Position numbers and translations under genes: made by a program | Source of the DNA: CAZPHU01 sp964586285 | GTDB taxonomy: Bacteria; Fibrobacterota; Chitinivibrionia; Chitinivibrionales; CAYFVL01 | DNA length: 25,944 bases | Direction: 5' to 3' | Assembly: GCA_964586285.1 (NCBI GenBank) | Contig: CAZPHU010000051.1 | Span: 1-25,944 of the forward strand | Notes under the pieces: model-generated | What the model was told of the DNA's origin: nothing | What the model saw: the letters and a program-made list of their open reading frames with translations, nothing else | The model's database searches: none | Shown here: in pieces, positions 17,436 to 25,835 of the stretch | How the letters are laid out: each line of letters opens with the position of its first letter | How positions within the stretch are numbered: the stretch's first letter is position 1

Positions 17436-18860
17436 TTACTGATTCAGGTATTCATTGATAGACTCGGCACATTCCCTGCCGTGATAAATTGCTCTAACCA
17501 CCAGTGACGCTCCCATCCCGGCATCACCGGCGGCGAAAACACCCGGAACGCTGGTTTGATGATCGTTTATGAGGATATTGCCGCGTTGATCGAACCCGAC
17601 GCCGAAATCATCCAGCAGACGATCGTGTTTGACATGCACAAATCCCATGGCCAGAAGAACCAGATCTATTTTCACGGAAAACTCAGAGCCGGGGATTTCT
17701 TTCATTTCAAACCCGCCGTTTTCCTTTTTTACCCATTCTACCCGTACAAATTGTCCCTCCTTGATTTTTCCATCACGACCGCTAAACGACTTGGTAGAGA
17801 TACCCCAATCCCGCTCACACCCCTCCTCGTGTGAAGATGAAGTACGCAGGATTTGCGGCCAGAACGGCCAGTCGGGATTCCACGGTTTGTCCCACTCCAT
17901 CGGCTTAGGCATTATCTCGTACTGATAGACAGTCTTGGCCCCCTGCCGGTTGGAAGTTCCTACGCAGTCGGAACCGGTATCTCCCCCGCCGATAACAAGC
18001 ACGTTCTTGCCTTCCGCAGTCAAACGCTTCTCCTCAGGTGAGTATTCGTTTAAGTTAACCCTGTTTTGCTGAGTGAGAAATTCCATGGCGAAGTGTATAC
18101 CGTCAAGCTCTCTTCCGGGCACTTTCAGGTCGCGAGGCTCACCCGCTCCCATTCCAAGAAGAACAACGTCAAACTTCTTGCGTAAATATCTTGCTGATAT
18201 GTCTTCACCAACGGATATTCCGTTTTCAAACTCCACTCCCTCAGCCTGCATCTGAGCGAGACGACGATCGATTACCCATTTTTCCAGTTTGAAATCGGGT
18301 ATTCCGTATCGGAGTATTCCACCCGGCAGCATGTCTTTTTCGAAAACGGTTACGCTGTGGCCGGCACGACGAAGCTGTTGCGCCGCCGCAAGCCCGGCGG
18401 GCCCCGAGCCAATTACGGCAACCTTCTTGCCCGTCTCTCTGATCGGTGGACGAGGCTTTACCCATCCCCGGGCAAAACCGTTCTCGATTATCGCCAGTTC
18501 CAGTTGTTTGATAGTAACGGGAGCATCATTAATCGACAAGGTGCATGATGATTCGCAGGGCGCCGGACAGATCCTGCCGGTTATTTCCGGCAAATTATTT
18601 GTCAGCTCAAGACGCTCCAATGCTTCACGCCAGTCCCCTCTGTAAACGGCATCATTCCACTCCGGAATCAGATTATAAACCGGGCATCCGGTAGAATGGC
18701 AAAACGGAATACCGCAATCCATACACCTTGCCCCTTGTGTCCTCAACTCATCCTCATTCAGGGGCTGAGAGAACTCATTGAAATTCTTTATTCGCTCCTG
18801 AGTTGAGCGATATTCCCCCGTCTTTCTTTGATATTCTAAAAAACCGGTTGTTTTTCCCAT
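17436..18860 (-). CDS. gltD: Glutamate synthase (NADPH) small subunit GltD
   Basis: 474 residues, normal for the beta subunit of bacterial GOGAT. It oxidises NADPH on FAD and passes electrons through iron-sulfur clusters to the large subunit. Seen in sequence: N-terminal cluster cysteines at 46, 49, 54 and 59 (CMDCGIPFCHSTGC) and at 98, 102 and 106 (CPAPCESSC); the FAD motif VIGSGPAG at 149-156; the NADPH motif VIGGGDTGSDC at 289-299; and the C-terminal FAD motif AAGDAGMG around 443-450. The ATG overlaps the gltB stop by one base (TAATG) and has a strong GAGGAGGT Shine-Dalgarno inside the end of gltB, so the two are translationally coupled as gltBD. Transcription probably comes from the sigma-54 site at 23739-23754. 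Confidence 0.97.
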   Translation of the reverse strand: MGKTTGFLEYQRKTGEYRSTQERIKNFNEFSQPLNEDELRTQGARCMDCGIPFCHSTGCPVYNLIPEWNDAVYRGDWREALERLELTNNLPEITGRICPAPCESSCTLSINDAPVTIKQLELAIIENGFARGWVKPRPPIRETGKKVAVIGSGPAGLAAAQQLRRAGHSVTVFEKDMLPGGILRYGIPDFKLEKWVIDRRLAQMQAEGVEFENGISVGEDISARYLRKKFDVVLLGMGAGEPRDLKVPGRELDGIHFAMEFLTQQNRVNLNEYSPEEKRLTAEGKNVLVIGGGDTGSDCVGTSNRQGAKTVYQYEIMPKPMEWDKPWNPDWPFWPQILRTSSSHEEGCERDWGISTKSFSGRDGKIKEGQFVRVEWVKKENGGFEMKEIPGSEFSVKIDLVLLAMGFVHVKHDRLLDDFGVGFDQRGNILINDHQTSVPGVFAAGDAGMGASLVVRAIYHGRECAESINEYLNQ

Positions 18861-21800
18861 TAATAAAAGACCTCCTCAGTCATTGAAACCACATCGGTTT
18901 CCTTTGACTCTTCACGTTTAATTCGAGCCAGAGCACGTTTGTAGTCAATAGGCATAACCTTCACAAATTTGGGAAGGGAATTTGTCCACTCCTGTAAAAT
19001 TACTTTGGCTATCTCACTGTCGGTATATGAAACATGAGCTTTTAGCAAACCCTCCAGGCGGTGTTTGTCTTCTTCTTCCAAAACAGGTTCAAGATCAACC
19101 ATCTCAAGGTTGCATCGTGTATCAAACAGCTGATTCTCATCAAGCACATAAGCTATACCCCCGCTCATGCCGGCGGCGAAATTCACACCTGTTTTGCCGA
19201 GAACAACAACGCATCCACCCGTCATATATTCACAGCCATGATCCCCAACTCCTTCAACAACCGCAGTCGCCCCGCTGTTACGAACCGCGAAGCGCTCTCC
19301 GGCCATACCGTTTATATAAGCTTCACCACTGGTCGCTCCAAACAGATTGACATTACCGGTAATGATATTATTCTGCGCCTTATAGCCGGCGTCTTTGGGA
19401 GGGTAAAGAATGAGCTTGCCACCCGACAATCCCTTACCGAAATAATCGTTGGAATCCCCCTCAAGCTCAAATGTAACCCCACGCGCAAGAAAGGCTCCAA
19501 AACTCTGACCAGCCGAACCGGTGAATTTACAACTGATCGTATCCGGGGGCAGCCCCTTAGCTCCGTATCTTGTCGAAACCTCGGAACTCAAGGTTGTTCC
19601 GACTGTACGGTTGCAGTTGCGAATAGGCATACTGATCTTGACGGGTTTCTTCTTCTCGAGCGCATCGGCACATTTACCGATAAGTTCCGGGTCAAGAGAT
19701 AATGAAAAATCATGAGTCTGACTCCTGGAGCAGAAGACTGTACAATCGGGAGGAGTTTCGGGCTTTGCCAGAATACGGCTGAAATCAAGTCCCTTTGATT
19801 TCCAGTGAGAAACCGCACGGTTGACATCAAGAACATCTACCCGCCCGATCATCTCCTCGATTTTTCTGAACCCAAGCTGAGCCATATACTCGCGTACTTC
19901 CTGAGCAATAAACATCATGAAGTTAACCAGGTACTCAGGTTTGCCGCGAAAACGGGCGCGCAAGCTTTCATCCTGTGTAGCAACACCAACAGGACAGGTA
20001 TTCAAATGACACTTACGCATCATGATACACCCCATCGAAACAAGAGACATTGTTCCGAAGCCGTATTCTTCCGCACCAAGAAGTGCTGCAATGACAACAT
20101 CCCTGCCCGTCTTCATCTGGCCGTCGGTCTGAACACGAATCTTATCACGAAGCCGGTTCATAACAAGTGTCTGCTGCGTTTCGGCAACCCCTATCTCCCA
20201 CGGAACACCTGCATACTTGATTGACGATATCGGAGATGCTCCGGTTCCTCCGTCATGGCCGCTGATCAGAACCATATCTGCCTTTCCCTTTGCGACTCCT
20301 GCGGCAACCGTACCCACACCAACTTCCGACACAAGCTTTACGGAGACCCGAGCCCTGGGATTGGCGTTTTTCAGATCGTATATCAACTGAGCAAGGTCTT
20401 CGATCGAGTATATATCGTGGTGAGGCGGCGGAGAAATCAGCATCACTCCCGGTGTTGAATATCGCACCCTGGCTATTACATCATCTACTTTGTGGCCCGG
20501 AAGCTGCCCGCCTTCCCCGGGTTTTGCACCCTGAGCCATTTTTATCTGCAGCTCCCCGGAATTTACCAGATAGTTACTGTTGACTCCAAATCGACCTGAC
20601 GCTACCTGCTTTACGAAAGACTTTTTTGAATCCCCGTTTGGAAGCGGAATATATCTCTCCTCATCCTCTCCTCCTTCACCCGAATTGCTCATCGCACCAA
20701 TACGGTTCATCGCAATCGCAATAGTCTCATGAGCTTCTTTACTTATAGAACCAAATGACATCGCGGAAGACACAAAGCGCTTTACGATTTCCTCAACCGG
20801 CTCAACTTCATCGATTGGTATCGGTTTGCGGTCTTGCTTAAACGAGAACAGGCCGCGTAGAGTACACAGATACTTGCTGTTGTCATTTACAACTGCCGAA
20901 TATCGCCTGAAAATACTGTAATCATTTTCTCTAATCGATTTTTGAACCAGAGCAACGGCTTCGGGCGACAACAGATGCCGCTCCGAAAACCGTCGAAAAT
21001 GAATATTACCGCCCGAGTCAAGAACATCTCCATAATGCCTTCGCTCCTCTGTGTAAGCCTCTTTGTGCCTGGTAACGGTTTCCTTTGCGATCACCTCCAG
21101 CCCGATTCCTTCTATGCGTGAAGGTGTTCCGGGGAAAAAAGTATCGACAAACCCGGTATTCAAACCCACGGCCTCAAAAATCTGAGCCCCACGGTAACTG
21201 CGAATCGTGGATACTCCGATTTTGGACATGATCTTCAATAGCCCCTTTTTGACCGCGGTTATGTAGTGCTCTATGGCAGTCTCGAGTTTGATACTTCCCA
21301 GGCGGCCCTGATAGCTGAGTTCCGCGATCGTTTCAATCGCGAGATAGGGATTTATCGCACTTGCACCATATCCGATAAGAGTCGCGAAATGCATCACGTC
21401 ACGCGCTTCACCGGTCTCGACTATAAGCCCGGCCAGTTGACGTTTACGAGCCATAATCAGATGGTGATGCAGTGTTGATGTCGCCAGAAGAGCCGGTATA
21501 GGCGCCAGGTTTTCACCCACATTTGAATCACTTAACACAAGCAGTGTGGTCCCGTTTTCTATCGCTTCCTCGGCTTTACTGCATATCTCCTGCAGCGCTT
21601 CGCGCAAACCCTCTTCGCCCCTTGCGGGATCGAACACCATGGGCAACACGCTTGACTTAAGCCCGGGGACATCCACCTCGCGAAGCTTCTCCATATCGTC
21701 ATTGGTAAGCACCGGGTGAGGGAGTTTTAACTGATGGCAGTGCTCGGGTTTTTCATCAAGCATATTACTCTCACGCCCCACAAAACTCATCAACGACATT

Positions 21801-23398
21801 ACAAGGTTTTCCCTGTAAGGGTCGAGCGGCGGATTTGTTACCTGCGCAAACAGCTGTTTGAAATAGTTGTACAGCAACTGAGGGCGGTCGGAGAGCACGG
21901 CCAGAGCCGCGTCATTACCCATGGATCCTACGGGCTCCTGGGCATTTTCGACCATTGGTATAAGAACCATTTTGATGTCCTCCAGCGTGTAGCCAAACAC
22001 ATGCCTTCGGATCATCAACTCGTTAGAATCGATTTCAACCGGTCCTACCGGGGCAAAAAGGCCTCTCAGCTCGATTCGATTCTGCTCCAACCACCTTCTG
22101 TAAAGTTTGTGACGGGAAACGTTTGATTTTATTTCGTTATCGTAAATTATACGTTTCTTCACAGTATCGATAAGAAGCATCTTTCCCGGCGCCAAACGGC
22201 CTTTTTCGGCGACCTGCCCTGCCGGTATGTCTAATACTCCAATCTCGGATGCCAGCACCAGCTTTCCGCTTTTGCTTACAACATAGCGTGCCGGACGGAG
22301 TCCGTTGCGGTCCAGAACCGCCCCTACCCTTGTACCGTCCGTAAAGGCGATTGCCGCCGGACCGTCCCAGGGCTCCATGATAGCCGCATGATACTCATAA
22401 AACGCTCGCTTATCCCGGCTTATATGATACTTGGATCCGAAAGCCTCCGGAACCATCATCATCATGCTGTGCTCTATCGAACGTCCGCCAAGCGACAGAA
22501 GCTCGAATGCGTTATCAAAGGAGCCCGAGTCACTCTGATTGGGTTGGATTATAGGTCTGAGTTTCTTTATCTCATCTCCGAACAGATCCGACGAAAGAGT
22601 ATTTTCGCGGGCCACCATCTTATTGATATTGCCCCGGAGACTGTTTATTTCTCCGTTGTGACACATATACCGAAACGGTTGAGCCAGAGGCCAGGAGGGA
22701 AAGGTGTTGGTGCTGTACCGTTGATGTACAAGTACTAGCGCACTTGTAAACTGAGGATCGGTAAGATCAGGGTAAAAATGCTCAAACTGCGGGGCAACAA
22801 ACATCCCCTTATAAACTATAGTTTTACTCGAAAAAGAAGCAATATAAAGATCATCAATAGTCCACTCTCTATCCAGGGCTGCTTTTTCGATTACTTTTCT
22901 GGTTATATAAAGTTCTCGCTCCAACCTGTCTTCCCGCATGCCGGCAAAGGAGACAAAAACCTGTGCGATATGAGGCAATACCTTGCGGGCCATATCCCCC
23001 AGACATTCCGGACAAACAGGCACATCGCGCCAGCCAAGAACCAGTCCTCCCTCATCGGCAACCTTTTTGTCAACTATCTCGATCGCCTCTTTAAACAGCT
23101 TTTCGTCTTTGGGCATAAACATCATGCCCACCCCGTAGAGGCTCTCGGAGGGAAGCGTTATATCAATCTTTTTGCATTCCCGCTCAAAAAACGCGTGCGG
23201 TATCTGAGACAACAGCCCCGCTCCGTCACCGGTTTTTAGATCGCCGCCCAATGCACCACGATGCTCCAGGTTTTTCAACACCGTAACACCGTCGGAGATA
23301 ATATCGTGGGTCTTTTCACCATTGATATTCACCACAAGCCCGATTCCACAATTGTCATGTTCGAACTGCGGATCGTAGAGACCAAATTTTTTCATCAT
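18860..23398 (-). CDS. gltB: Glutamate synthase (NADPH) large subunit GltB
   Basis: 1512 residues, full length for the alpha subunit. It hydrolyses glutamine and channels the ammonia to 2-oxoglutarate, making glutamate. Order of parts: a short propeptide ending before Cys17 (DNCGIGLV), the expected N-terminal nucleophile of the class II amidotransferase domain (to about 430, with HQRYSTNTFPSWPLAQPF and LDRNGLRPARY); a central domain; the FMN synthase domain (about 820-1190, with SAMSFGSISKEAHE and ISGHDGGTGASP); [3Fe-4S] cysteines at 1124, 1130 and 1135 (CIMMRKCHLNTC); and the GXGXG C-terminal domain. GAGGA lies 11 nt before the first of two adjacent ATGs (23398 and 23395). All key residues are present. 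It is divergent from glnA across a 686-bp regulatory region. A sigma-54 promoter lies about 340 bp upstream. Confidence 0.97.
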   Translation of the reverse strand: MMKKFGLYDPQFEHDNCGIGLVVNINGEKTHDIISDGVTVLKNLEHRGALGGDLKTGDGAGLLSQIPHAFFERECKKIDITLPSESLYGVGMMFMPKDEKLFKEAIEIVDKKVADEGGLVLGWRDVPVCPECLGDMARKVLPHIAQVFVSFAGMREDRLERELYITRKVIEKAALDREWTIDDLYIASFSSKTIVYKGMFVAPQFEHFYPDLTDPQFTSALVLVHQRYSTNTFPSWPLAQPFRYMCHNGEINSLRGNINKMVARENTLSSDLFGDEIKKLRPIIQPNQSDSGSFDNAFELLSLGGRSIEHSMMMMVPEAFGSKYHISRDKRAFYEYHAAIMEPWDGPAAIAFTDGTRVGAVLDRNGLRPARYVVSKSGKLVLASEIGVLDIPAGQVAEKGRLAPGKMLLIDTVKKRIIYDNEIKSNVSRHKLYRRWLEQNRIELRGLFAPVGPVEIDSNELMIRRHVFGYTLEDIKMVLIPMVENAQEPVGSMGNDAALAVLSDRPQLLYNYFKQLFAQVTNPPLDPYRENLVMSLMSFVGRESNMLDEKPEHCHQLKLPHPVLTNDDMEKLREVDVPGLKSSVLPMVFDPARGEEGLREALQEICSKAEEAIENGTTLLVLSDSNVGENLAPIPALLATSTLHHHLIMARKRQLAGLIVETGEARDVMHFATLIGYGASAINPYLAIETIAELSYQGRLGSIKLETAIEHYITAVKKGLLKIMSKIGVSTIRSYRGAQIFEAVGLNTGFVDTFFPGTPSRIEGIGLEVIAKETVTRHKEAYTEERRHYGDVLDSGGNIHFRRFSERHLLSPEAVALVQKSIRENDYSIFRRYSAVVNDNSKYLCTLRGLFSFKQDRKPIPIDEVEPVEEIVKRFVSSAMSFGSISKEAHETIAIAMNRIGAMSNSGEGGEDEERYIPLPNGDSKKSFVKQVASGRFGVNSNYLVNSGELQIKMAQGAKPGEGGQLPGHKVDDVIARVRYSTPGVMLISPPPHHDIYSIEDLAQLIYDLKNANPRARVSVKLVSEVGVGTVAAGVAKGKADMVLISGHDGGTGASPISSIKYAGVPWEIGVAETQQTLVMNRLRDKIRVQTDGQMKTGRDVVIAALLGAEEYGFGTMSLVSMGCIMMRKCHLNTCPVGVATQDESLRARFRGKPEYLVNFMMFIAQEVREYMAQLGFRKIEEMIGRVDVLDVNRAVSHWKSKGLDFSRILAKPETPPDCTVFCSRSQTHDFSLSLDPELIGKCADALEKKKPVKISMPIRNCNRTVGTTLSSEVSTRYGAKGLPPDTISCKFTGSAGQSFGAFLARGVTFELEGDSNDYFGKGLSGGKLILYPPKDAGYKAQNNIITGNVNLFGATSGEAYINGMAGERFAVRNSGATAVVEGVGDHGCEYMTGGCVVVLGKTGVNFAAGMSGGIAYVLDENQLFDTRCNLEMVDLEPVLEEEDKHRLEGLLKAHVSYTDSEIAKVILQEWTNSLPKFVKVMPIDYKRALARIKREESKETDVVSMTEEVFY

Positions 23399-23473
23399 GT
23401 GCTTCTCAATCCTCGCTTTTTATAAATACTAACTGTCTACTATCCTTAAGACCCGTACGCAGGCCCTCGGCGG

Positions 23474-23485
23474 TACAAAATTGTA
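23474..23485. promoter_or_regulatory. Palindrome TACAAAATTGTA in gltB leader (candidate operator)
   Basis: 12-bp near-perfect palindrome TACAA-AA-TTGTA containing the exact core ACAAAATTGT, 76 bp upstream of the gltB start and downstream of its sigma-54 promoter. It is one of a set of similar sites confined, by eye, to this intergenic region. The position suits a repressor or attenuation site; the binder is unknown. Confidence 0.45.
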
Positions 23486-23669
23486 TTATCCACCCGCAGT
23501 CGGATTTAGGCTTTTAATGAAACCGGGAATATACCGCCACGCAATCGGGTTCTTGAAAATAATCGATGTAAACAGGGAGATGATTGTTCCCATATGCGAT
23601 TTATGGATGATCTGAAGAATGTTTTTACCCACAGCCACGCTCCCCCATCCAGGCACAAAAAAAGATGAC

Positions 23670-23679
23670 ACAAAAATGT
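23670..23679. promoter_or_regulatory. Near copy of the palindrome (ACAAAAATGT)
   Basis: It differs from the core ACAAAATTGT by one base and lies in the putative gltB leader, about 50 bp downstream of the predicted sigma-54 start point. It is the weakest member of the set. Confidence 0.25.
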
Positions 23680-23738
23680 ACGACCATGATACGAAAGCGT
23701 GCTTTTGTTAAAACCCTTTCAATCGTTTGCCTGTTATA

Positions 23739-23754
23739 TGCAACAAACGTGCCA
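23739..23754 (-). promoter_or_regulatory. Sigma-54 (RpoN) promoter for gltBD
   Basis: On the minus strand the sequence reads TGGCACGTTTGTTGCA, an exact match to the TGGCACG-N4-TTGC[AT] consensus with correct GG-N10-GC geometry. It points at gltB, whose start is about 340 bp downstream. Sigma-54 control of nitrogen-assimilation genes through an NtrC-like activator is well established in other bacteria; its use here is inference. An 11-bp palindrome CCTCACTGAGG (23767-23777) lies just upstream of the -24 element. Confidence 0.82.
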
Positions 23755-23830
23755 CAGCACAAGCTTCCTCACTGAGGCAACAATACCGGCTGCATCACTC
23801 ACTTTTCTACATATTTGGCCCGGCAGATAG

Positions 23831-23842
23831 TACAATTTTGTA
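23831..23842. promoter_or_regulatory. Palindrome TACAATTTTGTA between the sigma-54 promoters (candidate enhancer site 1)
   Basis: Contains the core ACAATTTTGT, the reverse complement of ACAAAATTGT. It sits about 110 bp upstream of the predicted gltB start point and about 180 bp upstream of the predicted glnA start point, a usual distance for enhancer-binding proteins. Confidence 0.5.
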
Positions 23843-23862
23843 TCCATGCCGCTTTGACTAAC

Positions 23863-23872
23863 ACAAAATTGT
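23863..23872. promoter_or_regulatory. Palindrome core ACAAAATTGT (candidate enhancer site 2)
   Basis: An exact core copy whose centre is 31 bp from that of the site at 23831, close to three helical turns, so two dimers could bind one face of the DNA. It lies between the two divergent sigma-54 promoters. Confidence 0.5.
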
Positions 23873-23993
23873 CACATTTCCATCGTGCACGAAACTTCAC
23901 CGTACTTAGCAGGCCGGCAAATCCGAATGTATTAAGACTATTATAAGGTATGATCGCGATCAACACCCTTGTTTTCCGAATGTTTTTTGTCTA

Positions 23994-24009
23994 TGGCATG
24001 CGTATTGCA
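23994..24009 (+). promoter_or_regulatory. Sigma-54 (RpoN) promoter for glnA
   Basis: TGGCATG-CGTA-TTGCA differs from the consensus by one base in the -24 element and has exact GG-N10-GC spacing. The predicted start point is near 24020, about 65 bp before the glnA ATG at 24085. This placement rules out the in-frame ATG at 23950 as the glnA start for this transcript. Confidence 0.8.
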
Positions 24010-24084
24010 TTGTGCTGGAAATCCGTCGGATTTGAAAAAGGTCAAATTTTTGTGGTTAATCAATTTATGTTTCAGGAGGGTACA

Positions 24085-25530
24085 ATGACAATATGCAAGT
24101 CGCCAAAAGATGTCCTTGCTCTAATTAAAGAGCAAAATGTCGAAGTGATAGATCTTCGATTCATGGACTTTCCCGGTTTGTGGCAGCACTTCTCCATCCC
24201 CACCAGAGAGCTGGAAGAAGACACATTTACGGATGGGCTTGGTTTTGACGGTTCAAGTATTCGGGGATGGCAGGCAATCAACGAATCGGACATGCTGGTC
24301 AAACCTGTACCCGAGAGCTGTTTTATCGATCCTTTCATGAAAGCCAAAACGCTTGTGATGGTATGTAATATCTGCGATCCCGTTACCGGAGCCGACTATA
24401 CACGCGATCCTCGTAATATCGCCCGTAAAGCTGAAGCATATGTTAAAAGCATCGGTCTTGCCGATACGGCTTATTTTGGTCCCGAAGCTGAATTTTTCAT
24501 TTTCGACGATGTTCGTTTCGATCAGAACCAGCACAGTGGGTATTACTATGTTGATTCCGTCGAAGGCCGCTGGAATACCGGCCGTGAAGAGAATCTGGAT
24601 GAAAGTGGATACTCACGCAACCTGGCCTACAAGCCGCGTTACAAGGAAGGCTACTTCCCTGTTCCTCCAACAGACAGTCAGCAGGATATGCGAAGCGAAA
24701 TGATGCTTCTTCTGGAGAATCTGGGAATACCGATTGAAGCTCAGCACCACGAGGTCGCAACGGGTGGTCAGGCTGAAATCGATATGCGTTTCTCTCCTCT
24801 GGTACGCATGGGTGATATGCTTCTAATTTACAAATATGTAATCAAAAATGTGGCACGCAAGTACGGCAAGACCGTTACTTTCATGCCTAAACCGCTGTTT
24901 AACGACAACGGTACGGGGATGCACACTCATATGTCATTGTGGAAAGACGGTAAAAATCTGTTTGCCGGCGACGGTTACGCAGGTCTTAGCCAGGAAGCGC
25001 TCTGGGCGATTGGTGGTGTACTCAAACATGCACCCGCTCTGCTTGCCTTCACAAATCCGACAACAAACAGCTACAAGCGTCTGGTACCGGGTTTCGAGGC
25101 ACCTGTAAACCTTGCCTACTCAAGCAGAAACCGAAGTGCGGCGGTACGTATTCCGCTGTATTCGAATTCGGAAAAAGCCAAGCGTTTCGAGTTCCGTTGT
25201 CCCGATCCAAGCTGTAACCCTTACCTGGCAATGTCGGCTATCATGATGGCGGGTATCGACGGTATTCAGAACAAAATCGATCCGGGAGAACCGCTTGATA
25301 AAGACATCTACGATCTGCCGCCTGAAGAACTTGCGAAGGTTCCCACCACTCCGGGATCACTGCGTGAGGCTCTGAACGCGCTGGAAAAGGATCACGAATT
25401 CCTTCTCAAGGGTGATGTGTTCACCAAGGATGTGATTGATACATGGATTACCTACAAGATGGAAAACGAAGTACAGGCAATCGACCTTCGCCCCCATCCT
25501 TGGGAATTTGCTCTTTATTACGATATTTGA
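24085..25530 (+). CDS. glnA: Glutamine synthetase type I (GlnA)
   Basis: 481 residues, normal for dodecameric GSI. It makes glutamine from glutamate, ammonia and ATP in the cytosol, feeding GltBD. The start at 24085 has AGGAGGG directly upstream and gives the family N-terminus MTICKSPKDVLALIKEQNV; the open frame extends to 23950 but that part contains the promoter. Motifs: FDGSSIRGW (GS signature 1), the ATP site KPLFNDNGTGMHTHMS, NRSAAVRIP, and the adenylylation motif KIDPGEPLDKDIY with the modifiable Tyr at about 409 (Tyr397 in E. coli). That places it in the beta subgroup, probably switched off by GlnE-type adenylylation. A sigma-54 promoter and palindromic sites lie upstream. A hairpin follows the gene. 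Confidence 0.97.
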   Translation: MTICKSPKDVLALIKEQNVEVIDLRFMDFPGLWQHFSIPTRELEEDTFTDGLGFDGSSIRGWQAINESDMLVKPVPESCFIDPFMKAKTLVMVCNICDPVTGADYTRDPRNIARKAEAYVKSIGLADTAYFGPEAEFFIFDDVRFDQNQHSGYYYVDSVEGRWNTGREENLDESGYSRNLAYKPRYKEGYFPVPPTDSQQDMRSEMMLLLENLGIPIEAQHHEVATGGQAEIDMRFSPLVRMGDMLLIYKYVIKNVARKYGKTVTFMPKPLFNDNGTGMHTHMSLWKDGKNLFAGDGYAGLSQEALWAIGGVLKHAPALLAFTNPTTNSYKRLVPGFEAPVNLAYSSRNRSAAVRIPLYSNSEKAKRFEFRCPDPSCNPYLAMSAIMMAGIDGIQNKIDPGEPLDKDIYDLPPEELAKVPTTPGSLREALNALEKDHEFLLKGDVFTKDVIDTWITYKMENEVQAIDLRPHPWEFALYYDI

Positions 25531-25583
25531 TCCGGGTTTAGGCTCAGGTCTTGAATGATCGGATCCTATCCCATAACATGACT

Positions 25584-25613
25584 CCGGTTGCCGTTATTTG
25601 AGGCGGCAACCGG
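25584..25613 (+). terminator. Hairpin after glnA, probable terminator
   Basis: A 10-bp perfect stem CCGGTTGCCG/CGGCAACCGG with a 10-nt loop starts 54 bp after the glnA stop. No T run follows (TCTCCCC), so it is not a canonical intrinsic terminator. It may stabilise the 3' end instead. Confidence 0.5.
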
Positions 25614-25835
25614 TCTCCCCAAAACGGTCACTGAGAACTTCAAACCAAAGTACGCCGCGGTCACAAACGCCTATTACCGGCAGAGCGTACAACGGTGGTG
25701 AGTGTCTGGGTGGCCGTTTTTTAGTACCTTCATTTAGTAACCCGCTTACCAAACGAATGTGCGTGCATTCGAAGACGCTGAATCGAACCGGTGATCCCGA
25801 GGACAAAATCATTGATACTGGCCGGAAATTTGGTG
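25614..25835. other. Intergenic stretch without a recognised gene
   Basis: Overlapping ORFs of 80 (+) and 72 (-) residues cover it, both rich in R, S, P and T, with no ribosome binding site and no family I recognise. GGTTCGATTC on the minus strand (about 25783-25792) looks like a tRNA T-loop, but no cloverleaf can be built around it. Confidence 0.4.

Noticed and set aside
18982..23239. Many ORFs of 60-213 residues antisense to gltB and gltD
   Set aside because: They are shadows of well-conserved coding sequence and have no independent start signals or families.
23486..23671. 61-residue hydrophobic ORF on the minus strand between the sigma-54 site and gltB
   Set aside because: It has a GTG start, no Shine-Dalgarno and no recognisable family. 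It could be a leader peptide, but nothing in the sequence supports translation.
23950..24084. N-terminal extension of glnA from the ATG at 23950
   Set aside because: The segment contains the sigma-54 promoter, lacks family similarity and has a poor ribosome binding site. AGGAGGG marks 24085 as the start.
25760..25810. tRNA T-arm-like GGTTCGATTC on the minus strand
   Set aside because: The flanking bases do not form a T stem, and no acceptor, D or anticodon arms could be found.
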